Source: Ilumatobacteraceae bacterium
GTDB lineage: Bacteria > Actinomycetota > Acidimicrobiia > Acidimicrobiales > Ilumatobacteraceae
DNA length: 8,671 bases
Direction of reading: 5' to 3'
Assembly (NCBI GenBank): GCA_025464045.1
Contig: JAODBQ010000353.1
Coordinates: 1 to 8,671, forward strand
Under the pieces are notes generated by a model. It was not told the DNA's origin. It did no database searches and saw nothing but the letters and a program-made list of their open reading frames with translations. Below are positions 1 to 6,935 of the stretch, in pieces (within the stretch, counting starts at the first letter, position 1; every line of letters starts with the position of its first letter). The translations under genes were made by a program, and so were the position numbers.

Positions 1-1585
<1,585 letters not shown>

Positions 1586-1592
1586 TGCTCTG

Positions 1593-1596
1593 CTCC
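1593..1596 (-). promoter_or_regulatory. Shine-Dalgarno site of ilvB
   Basis: Minus-strand GGAG lies 7 nt before the ilvB ATG. It is the only convincing ribosome binding site next to a start codon in the window, and it fits a gene with a long 5' leader rather than a leaderless mRNA. Confidence 0.75.
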
Positions 1597-1638
1597 GTTC
1601 ATGTGCTGCTCGCTGCTCGACTCGCTGACAACCCCCGA

Positions 1639-1654
1639 CGTCCGTACCCGGACG
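1639..1654 (-). other. Small hairpin in ilvB leader between terminator and start
   Basis: CGTCCG and CGGACG form a 6-bp perfect inverted repeat around a 4-nt loop, with one further G-C pair possible beyond a mismatch. It sits in the readthrough part of the ilvB leader. It has no T-tract, so it is not a terminator by itself, and its role is unknown. Confidence 0.35.
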
Positions 1655-1662
1655 CCGGCCCG

Positions 1663-1693
1663 AAAACTGAAATGGCCTCCCATCAGGGAGGCC
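1663..1693 (-). terminator. Attenuator terminator of the ilvB leader
   Basis: On the minus strand GGCCTCCC, a TGAT loop and GGGAGGCC form a perfect 8-bp stem (1674-1693). It is followed by ATTTCAGTTTT (1673-1663), in which 7 of 11 bases are T. This is an intrinsic terminator about 100 nt upstream of ilvB and downstream of a leader peptide rich in branched-chain residues, the arrangement of an amino-acid-controlled attenuator. No other coding feature explains it. Confidence 0.85.
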
Positions 1694-1695
1694 GG

Positions 1696-1721
1696 GACGC
1701 ACGCGTATGTGGACGTGCGTC
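1696..1721 (-). promoter_or_regulatory. Leader hairpin abutting the leader-peptide stop (pause or protector stem)
   Basis: Minus-strand GACGCACG (1721-1714) pairs perfectly with CGTGCGTC (1703-1696) around a 10-nt loop. The first paired base is the last base of the leader-peptide TAG codon. A ribosome stalled on the leader's Val-Leu-Ile codons would cover the first arm and free the second. The freed stretch GCGTCCC (1700-1694) can pair at 6 of 7 positions with GGGAGGC (1681-1675) of the terminator's second arm, a possible antiterminator. The pairings are visible; the switching model is inferred. Confidence 0.6.
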
Positions 1722-1762
1722 TAGTCGATGAGTACGACGAGGGTGGTGAGTCGGGCGCGCAT
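1721..1762 (-). CDS. ilv leader peptide (MRARLTTLVVLID)
   Basis: A 13-residue reading frame with ATG at 1762 and TAG at 1723-1721. Six of its residues are branched-chain: Leu5, Leu8, Val9, Val10, Leu11 and Ile12. Five of them form a run just before the stop, and Val10 uses GTA, an uncommon codon in DNA this GC-rich. The frame lies 136 nt upstream of ilvB and directly before two hairpins, the second an intrinsic terminator. Leader peptides of this kind control ilvB operons by ribosome stalling in Corynebacterium, Streptomyces and other actinobacteria. The -10 element ends 8 nt before the ATG and there is no Shine-Dalgarno sequence, so translation probably starts at or almost at the 5' end of the transcript. 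The peptide is expected to act in cis and to have no other role. Confidence 0.85.
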   Translation of the reverse strand: MRARLTTLVVLID

Positions 1763-1770
1763 CGCCGTCG

Positions 1771-1800
1771 ATTGTGCCACGCCGACAGCCGAACGCGCAA
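1771..1800 (-). promoter_or_regulatory. Likely promoter of the ilvB operon
   Basis: Minus-strand TTGCGC (1800-1795), an 18-bp spacer and CACAAT (1776-1771) give a plausible -35/-10 pair. The start of transcription would fall about 7-9 nt later, at or next to the leader-peptide ATG (1762), giving a leader of roughly 180 nt before ilvB. The -35 match is weak (3 of 6). Confidence 0.55.
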
Positions 1801-1806
1801 CCTCGA

Positions 1807-1820
1807 CCGCGGCGCCGCGG
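1807..1820. promoter_or_regulatory. 14-bp perfect palindrome between divergent promoters
   Basis: CCGCGGCGCCGCGG is perfectly self-complementary. It lies just upstream of the ilv -35 element (1795-1800) and in the -35 position of the opposite promoter (-10 at 1829-1834). It could be an operator shared by ilvB and the winged-helix gene. High GC content makes G/C-only palindromes more likely by chance, so this is a candidate only. Confidence 0.35.
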
Positions 1821-1828
1821 CGGCTTGG

Positions 1829-1834
1829 CATGAT
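1829..1834 (+). promoter_or_regulatory. -10 element of the winged-helix gene (leaderless)
   Basis: CATGAT ends 6 nt before the GTG at 1841, close to the -10 consensus at its conserved second and sixth bases. No Shine-Dalgarno sequence is present between them, so the transcript probably begins at the start codon. Confidence 0.5.
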
Positions 1835-1840
1835 CTCGGG

Positions 1841-3052
1841 GTGACCAGGCCGCGCATCTCCACCGCTGAGCGGCGCGCTCGGCTCGCGGTACGGCACCGG
1901 TTGCTGGCCACCGAGCGCACCGACGACGTTGCCGCGATCGCCGACTCGATGGTCGCGTTGCACTCCAGCGACCCGGTCACCGTCTACCTGTCGGCGGCGG
2001 CACGGATGGCGCACCCGTCGATCGAGGCGGTGACGACGGCGCTCTACGACGACCACGCCGTGATCCGCCACCACGCGATGCGGCGCACGTTGTGGGTGAT
2101 GACCCCGGCGACCGCCCGGCTGGCCCACGCGGCGTGCACGCTCGGACTGGTCCGCACGGAGTGGAACCGGACCGCGCGGTTGGTGGAGCTCAGCGGGATC
2201 GCCGACGACGGTGATGCCTGGCTGGCGGCCGCGAAGGTGGACACCCTCGCCGCGCTGCACCGACTCGGCGCGGCGACGGCACGACGGCTCGGTGCCGAGG
2301 TGCCCGAGCTCGCCAAGCCGTTGCACATGGCCGTCGGCAAGTCGTACGCCGCCGATCCTGCCGCGCACACGCGGGTCCTGCTGCTGCTCGGCTTCGACGG
2401 GGCGATCGTGCGCGGGCGACCGACAGGCACGTGGATCAACGGCCAGTACACGTGGATGCCGATGGACGCGATCGTGCCCGGTGGGCTCGGCGACCTCGAC
2501 CCGGCAGAGGCACGCGCGGCGCTGGTGCGACGATGGTTGCGGTCGTTCGGACCGGGCACGACCGCGGACGTCCAGTGGTGGCTGGGGTCGGCGCTCGGTG
2601 CGGTGCGCGCCGCGCTCGCCGAGGTGGAGGCGGTCGAGGTCGAGCTGGACGGCGGCGTCAGCGGTTGGGTGCTTCCCGACGATGTGCCGGCCGCGGCGGC
2701 CTCGACGAAGCAGGCACCGTGGGTCGCGGTGCTCCCTGGACTCGACCCGACGACGATGGGTTGGAAGCAGCGCGACTGGTACCTCGGCGAGCACGGTGCC
2801 CACGTCTTCGACCGCAACGGCAACGGCGGCCCGACGATCTGGCTGGACGGCGAGATCGTCGGCTCGTGGGTGCAGCGCAAGGACGGGACCCTGCCGCACC
2901 GGCTGCTCCGGCACGTGCCGCCGCAGCGCGTCAAGGACATCGACCGGGAGCTCGCCAAGGTGCGCGAACTGCTCGGCGACACCCGCCACACCGTCCGCTT
3001 CCCCGCTCCCGTCCAGCGCGACCTCCTCGCCTCGACGCGCGGTGAGCCGTAG
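1841..3052 (+). CDS. Winged-helix DNA-binding protein of the HTH_42 (AlkZ/YcaQ-like) family
   Basis: A 403-residue protein of the family that includes the DNA glycosylases AlkZ and YcaQ, which remove bulky alkylated bases or unhook crosslinks. Family signs are the N-terminal RHRLLATE helix, the block SMVALHSSDPVTVYL (36-50), MRRTLWVMTP, the central FGPGTTADVQWWLG, and the C-terminal LPGLDPTTMGW, QRDWYL and GGPTIWLDGEIVGSWVQR. At about the place where AlkZ has its catalytic Q-x-Q (Q-x-D in YcaQ), this protein has LHSSDP, with H41 and D44, so its activity need not be the same. The GTG start at 1841 is chosen because it is preceded by a leaderless-type -10 and the family homology starts just after it; the open frame continues far upstream only as antisense of ilvB. 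It is divergent from the ilv leader and ends 17 bp from the stop of the acidic protein gene. Family assignment is good; glycosylase activity is unproven. Confidence 0.82.
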   Translation: MTRPRISTAERRARLAVRHRLLATERTDDVAAIADSMVALHSSDPVTVYLSAAARMAHPSIEAVTTALYDDHAVIRHHAMRRTLWVMTPATARLAHAACTLGLVRTEWNRTARLVELSGIADDGDAWLAAAKVDTLAALHRLGAATARRLGAEVPELAKPLHMAVGKSYAADPAAHTRVLLLLGFDGAIVRGRPTGTWINGQYTWMPMDAIVPGGLGDLDPAEARAALVRRWLRSFGPGTTADVQWWLGSALGAVRAALAEVEAVEVELDGGVSGWVLPDDVPAAAASTKQAPWVAVLPGLDPTTMGWKQRDWYLGEHGAHVFDRNGNGGPTIWLDGEIVGSWVQRKDGTLPHRLLRHVPPQRVKDIDRELAKVRELLGDTRHTVRFPAPVQRDLLASTRGEP

Positions 3053-3069
3053 GTGCCACGCGGCGACCC

Positions 3070-3363
3070 TCAGTCGGGTTCGGCGAGGTCGCCGTCTTGG
3101 TCGAGCTGTTCGAGCAGGTCGCTGTCGACGATGTCTGCGGCCTCGTCGACGATCGTGGCGGGCCGCTGTTCCCAGACCTCGGGCTCCTCCCGGGCGGTGC
3201 GCTCGGCGAAGGACTCGTCGGTGACGTCGGCATCGGCGAAGGGCAACCCGACCGGCGTGAACGGTGCGTCGTCGAACGAACCGACCTCGTCGCTCGTCAC
3301 GGCGTCTTCGCCGAGCATCTCCTCGTCGACGCTCTCCGCGGTGTCCTGTTCGTCGTCGCTCAT
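3070..3363 (-). CDS. Small highly acidic protein of unknown function
   Basis: A 97-residue protein beginning MSDDEQDTAES. It contains 34 Asp/Glu against 3 Arg, with no Lys, Cys or His. No membrane segment or signal peptide is visible, and it is probably largely disordered apart from a possible helix at ATIVDEAADIVDSDLLEQL near the C-terminus. The central block VGLPFADADVTDESFAERT and the following REEPEVWEQ weakly recall the acidic actinobacterial DUF5709 family, but I cannot confirm this by eye. ATG at 3363 is preferred; a GTG two codons upstream (3369) is the alternative. It lies 52 bp downstream of folD on the same strand, so it could be cotranscribed with folD or use the weak promoter at 3371-3398. 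It is tail to tail with the winged-helix gene. That it is coding is supported by the protein-like composition in a gap left by its neighbours and by its position after folD. Confidence 0.65.
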   Translation of the reverse strand: MSDDEQDTAESVDEEMLGEDAVTSDEVGSFDDAPFTPVGLPFADADVTDESFAERTAREEPEVWEQRPATIVDEAADIVDSDLLEQLDQDGDLAEPD

Positions 3364-3370
3364 GCCCACA

Positions 3371-3398
3371 CCGTTACCCGGCGAATCGTCGAACGCAA
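3371..3398 (-). promoter_or_regulatory. Weak promoter candidate for the acidic protein gene
   Basis: Minus-strand TTGCGT (3398-3393), a 16-bp spacer and TAACGG (3376-3371), which ends 7 nt before the ATG at 3363. The spacing matches the leaderless pattern of the window, but the -10 match is poor and lacks the conserved final T. Confidence 0.3.
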
Positions 3399-3400
3399 CC

Positions 3401-3416
3401 GCCGCCGGCGCGCGGC
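3401..3416 (-). terminator. Weak GC hairpin at the end of folD
   Basis: GCCGC and GCGGC form a 5-bp inverted repeat with a 6-nt loop, touching the folD stop codon. No T-tract follows, so termination here would be partial at best. Confidence 0.2.
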
Positions 3417-4318
3417 TACGCGGGGAACGCGCCCTGCAGCCGTGCGGCGGTGAGCGTGTTCTCGAGCAGGCACGCGACCGTCATCGGTCCGGTGCCGCCC
3501 GGCATCGGGGTGATCGCCCCGGCAACCGCTTGCACCTCGTCGAACAGGACGTCGCCGGCGATGCCCGCGGCGCTGCGTGACACCCCGACGTCGATCACCG
3601 CGGCGCCCGGCTTGACGTGGGCGGCGGTGATGATCCCGGCCTGGCCGGCCGCGCCGACGAGGATGTCGGCATCGCGGCACACGTCGAGGAGGTCGGTGGT
3701 GCGGCTGTGGGCCATCGTCACGGTGGCGTCGGTGCCCTTGCGCGCGAGCAGCAACGACAGCGGCAGACCGACGAGCGTCGAACGACCGATCACCACGGCG
3801 CGCCTGCCGCTGGTGGCCACGCCGTAGCGCTCGAGCAGGCGCATCACCCCGAGCGGCGTGCAGCCGACGAGGCCTGGCAGGCCGCGCACGAGCCGGCCCA
3901 TCGACGCGATGGTGAGGCCGTCGACGTCCTTCTCCGCGGGCACGAGTGCGAGCACGGGATCCTCGTCGAGGTCGCCGGGCAGTGGCAGCTGCACGAGGAT
4001 CCCGTGCACGGCCGGATCGTCGGCGAGTCCCTGCACGAGCTCCTCGACCTGTGCCTGCGAGGCGGTGGCCGGCAACGTCTCGTGGCGGCTGATCATCCCC
4101 GCCTTCGCGGCCCGCTCGTGCTTCATCTTGACGTAGCGCTGGCTCGGCCCGTCGTCGCCGACGAGCACGGTGGCCAGGCACACCGGAGGCGAGCCCGCGG
4201 CCTCGATCGTGGCGCGCAGCCCGTCGACGATCTCGTCGCGCAGGCGCAGCCCGTTCATCAGGATCGCACCGCCCGGGCTGATCTCGGGCGGGGCGGGCCG
4301 GTCGGCAGGGGCGGTCAC
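3416..4318 (-). CDS. folD: FolD: methylenetetrahydrofolate dehydrogenase / methenyl-THF cyclohydrolase
   Basis: Bifunctional cytoplasmic enzyme that oxidises 5,10-methylene-THF with NADP and hydrolyses the methenyl product to 10-formyl-THF, supplying one-carbon units for purines and formyl-Met. The 300-residue product has the usual family length (about 280-300). Visible are SQRYVKMK with the catalytic Tyr62/Lys66 pair, VHGILVQLPLP (104-114) with Gln110, PAEKDVDGL with Asp133, the nucleotide-binding stretch VVIGRSTLVGLP (175-186) and a C-terminal PMPGGTGPMT. The start is GTG at 4318, giving an N-terminal tail of about 18 residues before GAILMNG. It is preferred because a TACACT -10 ends 8 nt upstream. 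An internal ATG at codon 21 (4258) is possible but would remove the first strand of the fold. It is divergent from ino1 across a 42-bp gap and is followed by the acidic protein gene. Confidence 0.96.
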   Translation of the reverse strand: MTAPADRPAPPEISPGGAILMNGLRLRDEIVDGLRATIEAAGSPPVCLATVLVGDDGPSQRYVKMKHERAAKAGMISRHETLPATASQAQVEELVQGLADDPAVHGILVQLPLPGDLDEDPVLALVPAEKDVDGLTIASMGRLVRGLPGLVGCTPLGVMRLLERYGVATSGRRAVVIGRSTLVGLPLSLLLARKGTDATVTMAHSRTTDLLDVCRDADILVGAAGQAGIITAAHVKPGAAVIDVGVSRSAAGIAGDVLFDEVQAVAGAITPMPGGTGPMTVACLLENTLTAARLQGAFPA

Positions 4319-4326
4319 GGAAGGCG

Positions 4327-4332
4327 AGTGTA
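4327..4332 (-). promoter_or_regulatory. -10 element of folD (leaderless)
   Basis: Minus-strand TACACT fits TANNNT and ends 8 nt before the folD GTG at 4318, with no Shine-Dalgarno sequence between. Its -35 region would fall at about 4350-4355, on top of the ino1 -10. The stretch 4323-4359 also has imperfect dyad symmetry (GGCGA at 4323-4327 with TCGCC at 4355-4359; GGGG at 4335-4338 with CCCC at 4343-4346). Confidence 0.6.
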
Positions 4333-4347
4333 GGGGGGCCGACCCCT

Positions 4348-4353
4348 TAGCCT
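4348..4353 (+). promoter_or_regulatory. -10 element of ino1 (leaderless)
   Basis: TAGCCT fits TANNNT and ends 7 nt before the ino1 ATG at 4361, with no Shine-Dalgarno sequence. Its -35 region would fall at about 4325-4330, overlapping the folD -10 on the other strand. Confidence 0.6.
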
Positions 4354-4360
4354 GTCGCCC

Positions 4361-5686
4361 ATGTCAACACCTCCGTCACCCACGGTCGCGCCCGCAACGG
4401 GCCGGCTCGGCGTGCTCACGGTCGGCCTGGGCGCGGTGGCCTCGACCCTCATCGCCGGTGTCGAGCTCGTCAAACGCGGCATGGGGCTGCCCATCGGCAG
4501 CCTCTCGCAGATGGGCACGATCCGCCTCGGCAAGCGCACCGAGGCGCGCAGTCCGCTGGTGAAGGACTTCGTGCCGCTCGCCGCGCTCGAGGACATCGTG
4601 TGGGGCGCGTGGGACGTGTTCCCCGACGACGCATACGTGGCTGCATCTCGCGCCGGTGTGCTCGACGGGGGCAAGCACATCGAGGCGATCGCCGACACGC
4701 TGCGCGACATCCGCCCGATGAGCGCGGCGTTCCAGCTGAAGTACGCACGCAACCTGCACGGCGAGCACACCAAGGGCGACATCAGCAAGCGGGCGATGCT
4801 CGAGGCGATCCGCGAGGACATCAACACCTTCCGCGACACGAAGCAGGTCGATCGGGTCGTGATGATCTGGTGTGCGAGCACCGAGATCTTCATCGAGCCC
4901 GGCCCGGCGCACATGGATCTGGAATCGTTCGAGAAGGCGATCGACGCCGACGACGATCAGATCGCGCCGTCGATGCTGTACGCCTACGCGGCGCTCCTCG
5001 AGGGCGTGCCGTTCGCCAACGGCGCACCGAACCTCGCGGTGGACACGCCGGTGCTGCGCCAGTACGCCACCGACCACAACATCCCCATCAGCGGCAAGGA
5101 CTTCAAGACCGGCCAAACGCTGATGAAGACGGTGCTCGCACCGATGCTCAAGGCCCGCCAGCTGGGCCTCGCCGGGTGGTACTCCACGAACATCCTCGGC
5201 AACCGTGACGGCGAGGTCCTCGACGCCCCGGAGAACTTCAAGACCAAGGAGGAGTCCAAGCTCGGCGTGCTCGAGGACATCCTCGAACCGTCCAAGAACC
5301 CGGACCTCTACGGCAACGTGTTCCACAAGGTCAGCATCAACTACTACCCACCGCGTGGCGACAACAAGGAGGGGTGGGACAACATCGACATCTTCGGTTG
5401 GTTGAACTACCCGATGCAGATCAAGGTCGACTTCCTCTGTCGCGACTCCATCCTCGCCGCACCCCTGGCACTCGACCTGGTGCTGTTCAGCGACCTCGCG
5501 CAGCGCGCCGGGCTCGGCGGCATCCAGGAGTGGTTGAGCTTCTACTACAAGAGCCCGCAGGTGGCACCCGGGCTGTACGCCGAGCAAGACCTGTTCATCC
5601 AGCTGACGAAGCTGAAGAACACCCTCCGTTGGATCATGGGCGAGGACCAGATTACGCACCTGGGCCGCGAGTACTACGCGAGCTGA
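4361..5686 (+). CDS. ino1: myo-Inositol-1-phosphate synthase
   Basis: NAD-dependent enzyme that isomerises glucose 6-phosphate to myo-inositol 1(3)-phosphate, the precursor of phosphatidylinositol and, in many actinobacteria, mycothiol. The 441-residue protein starts with a short tail, then the Rossmann motif LTVGLGAVASTLIAGV (19-34), followed by GSLSQMGTIRLGKR, FVPLAALEDIVWGAWD and VVMIWCASTE. The C-terminal catalytic block shows NYYPPRGDNKEGWDNID (327-343, with Lys336), then Lys355 and LCRDSILAAPLALDL (359-373). It is longer than the Mycobacterium tuberculosis Ino1 type (about 360-370 residues) and, by recollection of the families, its motifs look more like the longer enzymes of Bacteroidetes and other bacteria. 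The ATG at 4361 is chosen for its leaderless -10 and direct entry to the Rossmann fold. It is divergent from folD and converges on the cyclo-ligase gene 140 bp away. Confidence 0.95.
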   Translation: MSTPPSPTVAPATGRLGVLTVGLGAVASTLIAGVELVKRGMGLPIGSLSQMGTIRLGKRTEARSPLVKDFVPLAALEDIVWGAWDVFPDDAYVAASRAGVLDGGKHIEAIADTLRDIRPMSAAFQLKYARNLHGEHTKGDISKRAMLEAIREDINTFRDTKQVDRVVMIWCASTEIFIEPGPAHMDLESFEKAIDADDDQIAPSMLYAYAALLEGVPFANGAPNLAVDTPVLRQYATDHNIPISGKDFKTGQTLMKTVLAPMLKARQLGLAGWYSTNILGNRDGEVLDAPENFKTKEESKLGVLEDILEPSKNPDLYGNVFHKVSINYYPPRGDNKEGWDNIDIFGWLNYPMQIKVDFLCRDSILAAPLALDLVLFSDLAQRAGLGGIQEWLSFYYKSPQVAPGLYAEQDLFIQLTKLKNTLRWIMGEDQITHLGREYYAS

Positions 5687-5708
5687 GGCCGCTGCACACC
5701 ACGGTCGA

Positions 5709-5762
5709 CCGGCACCAGCCGGACGATGATCGGCAGCGCTCGTTCGCCGCCGTCCTCGGCGG
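5709..5762. terminator. Two GC hairpins in the convergent gap after ino1
   Basis: CCGGC-ACCA-GCCGG (5709-5722) and CCGCCG-TCCT-CGGCGG (5747-5762) are perfect 5-bp and 6-bp inverted repeats with 4-nt loops. They lie in the 140-bp gap between two convergent genes, where a bidirectional terminator would be expected. Neither has a T-tract, so termination is a guess from position. Nothing else is visible in this gap. Confidence 0.3.
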
Positions 5763-5826
5763 ACCTGCGCCCACGACAGGCCGAGCGTGACCGCGGCGCG
5801 GATCGTGTGCGGCGCGAGCAGGTCGG

Positions 5827-6345
5827 TCAGGCCGTGACGACTCTCGCGACGCGGATGTCGTGGGAAGCGACGGGGAGCTCGTCGACGAGTTGCTCGGCGA
5901 AGCACACGCCGATGCTCGGCGCTGGGCACGTGGCGAGGAAGCGGTCGTAGTGGCCGCCGCCCTGGCCGAGCCGTGTGCCGTCGACCATGAACGCGAGGCC
6001 GGGCACGAGCACCAGACCGACGGCGGCGACCTCGACGATCTCGCCCGACGGCTCGGGGACGGCGAACGCGCCGGTGCGCAACCCGTCGCCGAGCAAGGCG
6101 GGTTCGATGTGGTCGCCGTGGGTGCGCGGCAGCACGAGCTGCTTGCCGTCGCGCTCCAACCTGGCGAACAACGGATCGGTGTCGGGTTCGCCGCGCGTGC
6201 CGACGAAGGCCATCACCGTGGTCGCGGCGGCGTACTCCGGCAACGTGGCGACCGCTGCCCACAGCTGCACGCTGCGCAGCAGGCGGTCGTCGATGAGGTC
6301 GCGCAGCAGCCGCATCCTGCGGCGGATCGCCGGCTTGTCGTCCAT
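5827..6345 (-). CDS. 5-Formyltetrahydrofolate cyclo-ligase (5,10-methenyl-THF synthetase)
   Basis: Uses ATP to turn 5-formyl-THF, an inhibitory side product of folate metabolism, into 5,10-methenyl-THF, which FolD can process. The 172-residue product is a little shorter than the usual 180-200. Family signs are the N-terminal Lys4 and Arg8 within KPAIRRRMR, AFVGTRGEPDTDPLF (46-60), and the signature LVLVPGLAFMVDGTRLGQGG continuing to GHYDRFL (111-137), which holds the ATP/Mg loop and the conserved YDR. The ATG at 6345 is preferred because it directly precedes the Lys/Arg helix; an in-frame GTG at 6360 would add MRACD. Neither start has a clear Shine-Dalgarno sequence or a TANNNT element at the leaderless distance, unlike its neighbours. 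It converges with ino1 and is divergent from the flavin reductase gene. The function matches folD 1.5 kb away on the same strand. Confidence 0.92.
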   Translation of the reverse strand: MDDKPAIRRRMRLLRDLIDDRLLRSVQLWAAVATLPEYAAATTVMAFVGTRGEPDTDPLFARLERDGKQLVLPRTHGDHIEPALLGDGLRTGAFAVPEPSGEIVEVAAVGLVLVPGLAFMVDGTRLGQGGGHYDRFLATCPAPSIGVCFAEQLVDELPVASHDIRVARVVTA

Positions 6346-6388
6346 GTCACAGGCTCGCACGCATGCGGGGCAGAACCGTCGTCATGCC

Positions 6389-6403
6389 CGGGGACGCGCC
6401 CCG
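6389..6403. promoter_or_regulatory. Inverted repeat upstream of the flavin reductase gene
   Basis: CGGGG-ACGCG-CCCCG is a perfect 5-bp inverted repeat with a 5-nt centre, lying 13 bp upstream of the TACGAT -10 (6417-6422), near its -35 position, in the 84-bp divergent gap. It is a possible operator, but short and GC-only, so chance is a real alternative. Confidence 0.2.
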
Positions 6404-6416
6404 AGCGCCTCCCGTC

Positions 6417-6422
6417 TACGAT
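6417..6422 (+). promoter_or_regulatory. -10 element of the flavin reductase gene (leaderless)
   Basis: TACGAT matches TANNNT (5 of 6 to TATAAT if the C and G are counted loosely, 4 of 6 strictly). It ends 7 nt before the ATG at 6430, and no Shine-Dalgarno sequence is present. Confidence 0.6.
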
Positions 6423-6429
6423 CCCGAAG

Positions 6430-6924
6430 ATGACCATCGACCCCATGAAGTACCGCCGGGTGCTCGGCCACTTCCCAACCGGAGTGACCGTCATCACGGG
6501 GGTCGACGATGGGCGACCGATCGGCTTCACCATCGGTTCGTTCGCCTCCGTGTCGCTCGATCCGCCGCTCGTCGGCTTCCTGCCGATGGTCAGCTCGGAC
6601 AGGTGGCAGGAGATCCTGCCGACGAAGGCGTTCTGCGTGAACGTGCTCGGCGCCGACCAGGCGGAGCTGTGCTGGCAGTTCGCGAAGAGCTCGGTCGAGG
6701 ACCCGTTCGAGGGCGTGGCGTGGACGCCCGCTCCCGCCACCGGATCGCCGATGCTCGACGGTGCGCTGGCGTGGATGGACTGCACGATCGAGGGTGTCGT
6801 CGACGCCGGCGATCACCACTTCGTGATGGGACGGATCCAGGACTTCGAGCACATCGACGATCCCGCGGACCCCGAACCGCTGCTGTTCTACCGCGGCAAG
6901 CTGGGCTCCTTCCACGAACTGTGA
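6430..6924 (+). CDS. Flavin reductase-domain (FMN-binding) protein
   Basis: A 164-residue member of the short flavin reductase family (HpaC/NTAB/DIM6-like split-barrel), which binds FMN or FAD and reduces it with NAD(P)H, often to supply a partner monooxygenase. The family pattern is complete: YRRVLGHFPTGVTVITG near the start (8-24), GFTIGSFASVSLDPPLVGF, then FCVNVLGADQAELCWQFAK, a GDHHFVMGRI strand that usually contacts flavin, and the terminal LLFYRGKLGSF. Length is typical. The ATG at 6430 follows a good leaderless -10. No monooxygenase partner is visible. The next gene, 30 bp downstream on the same strand, encodes a molybdoenzyme with its own candidate -10, so cotranscription is possible but a functional link is not shown. 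Substrate and partner are unknown. Confidence 0.9.
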   Translation: MTIDPMKYRRVLGHFPTGVTVITGVDDGRPIGFTIGSFASVSLDPPLVGFLPMVSSDRWQEILPTKAFCVNVLGADQAELCWQFAKSSVEDPFEGVAWTPAPATGSPMLDGALAWMDCTIEGVVDAGDHHFVMGRIQDFEHIDDPADPEPLLFYRGKLGSFHEL

Positions 6925-6935
6925 GACGTGCCGGG

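Noticed and set aside
1605..1618. Tandem GCTGCTC repeat, two copies
   Set aside because: Only two 7-bp units upstream of the ilvB ribosome binding site; too short to separate from chance.
1721..2989. 422-codon minus-strand open frame
   Set aside because: It is antisense to the winged-helix gene. Only its last 13 codons, from the ATG at 1762, are meaningful, as the ilv leader peptide.
5703..5710. GGTCGACC palindrome in the gap after ino1
   Set aside because: An 8-bp palindrome is expected often by chance and has no promoter next to it.
4376..6262. 628-codon minus-strand open frame
   Set aside because: It is a shadow of ino1 (antisense) and of the cyclo-ligase gene (other frame), with the repetitive Arg-rich translation typical of GC-rich shadows.
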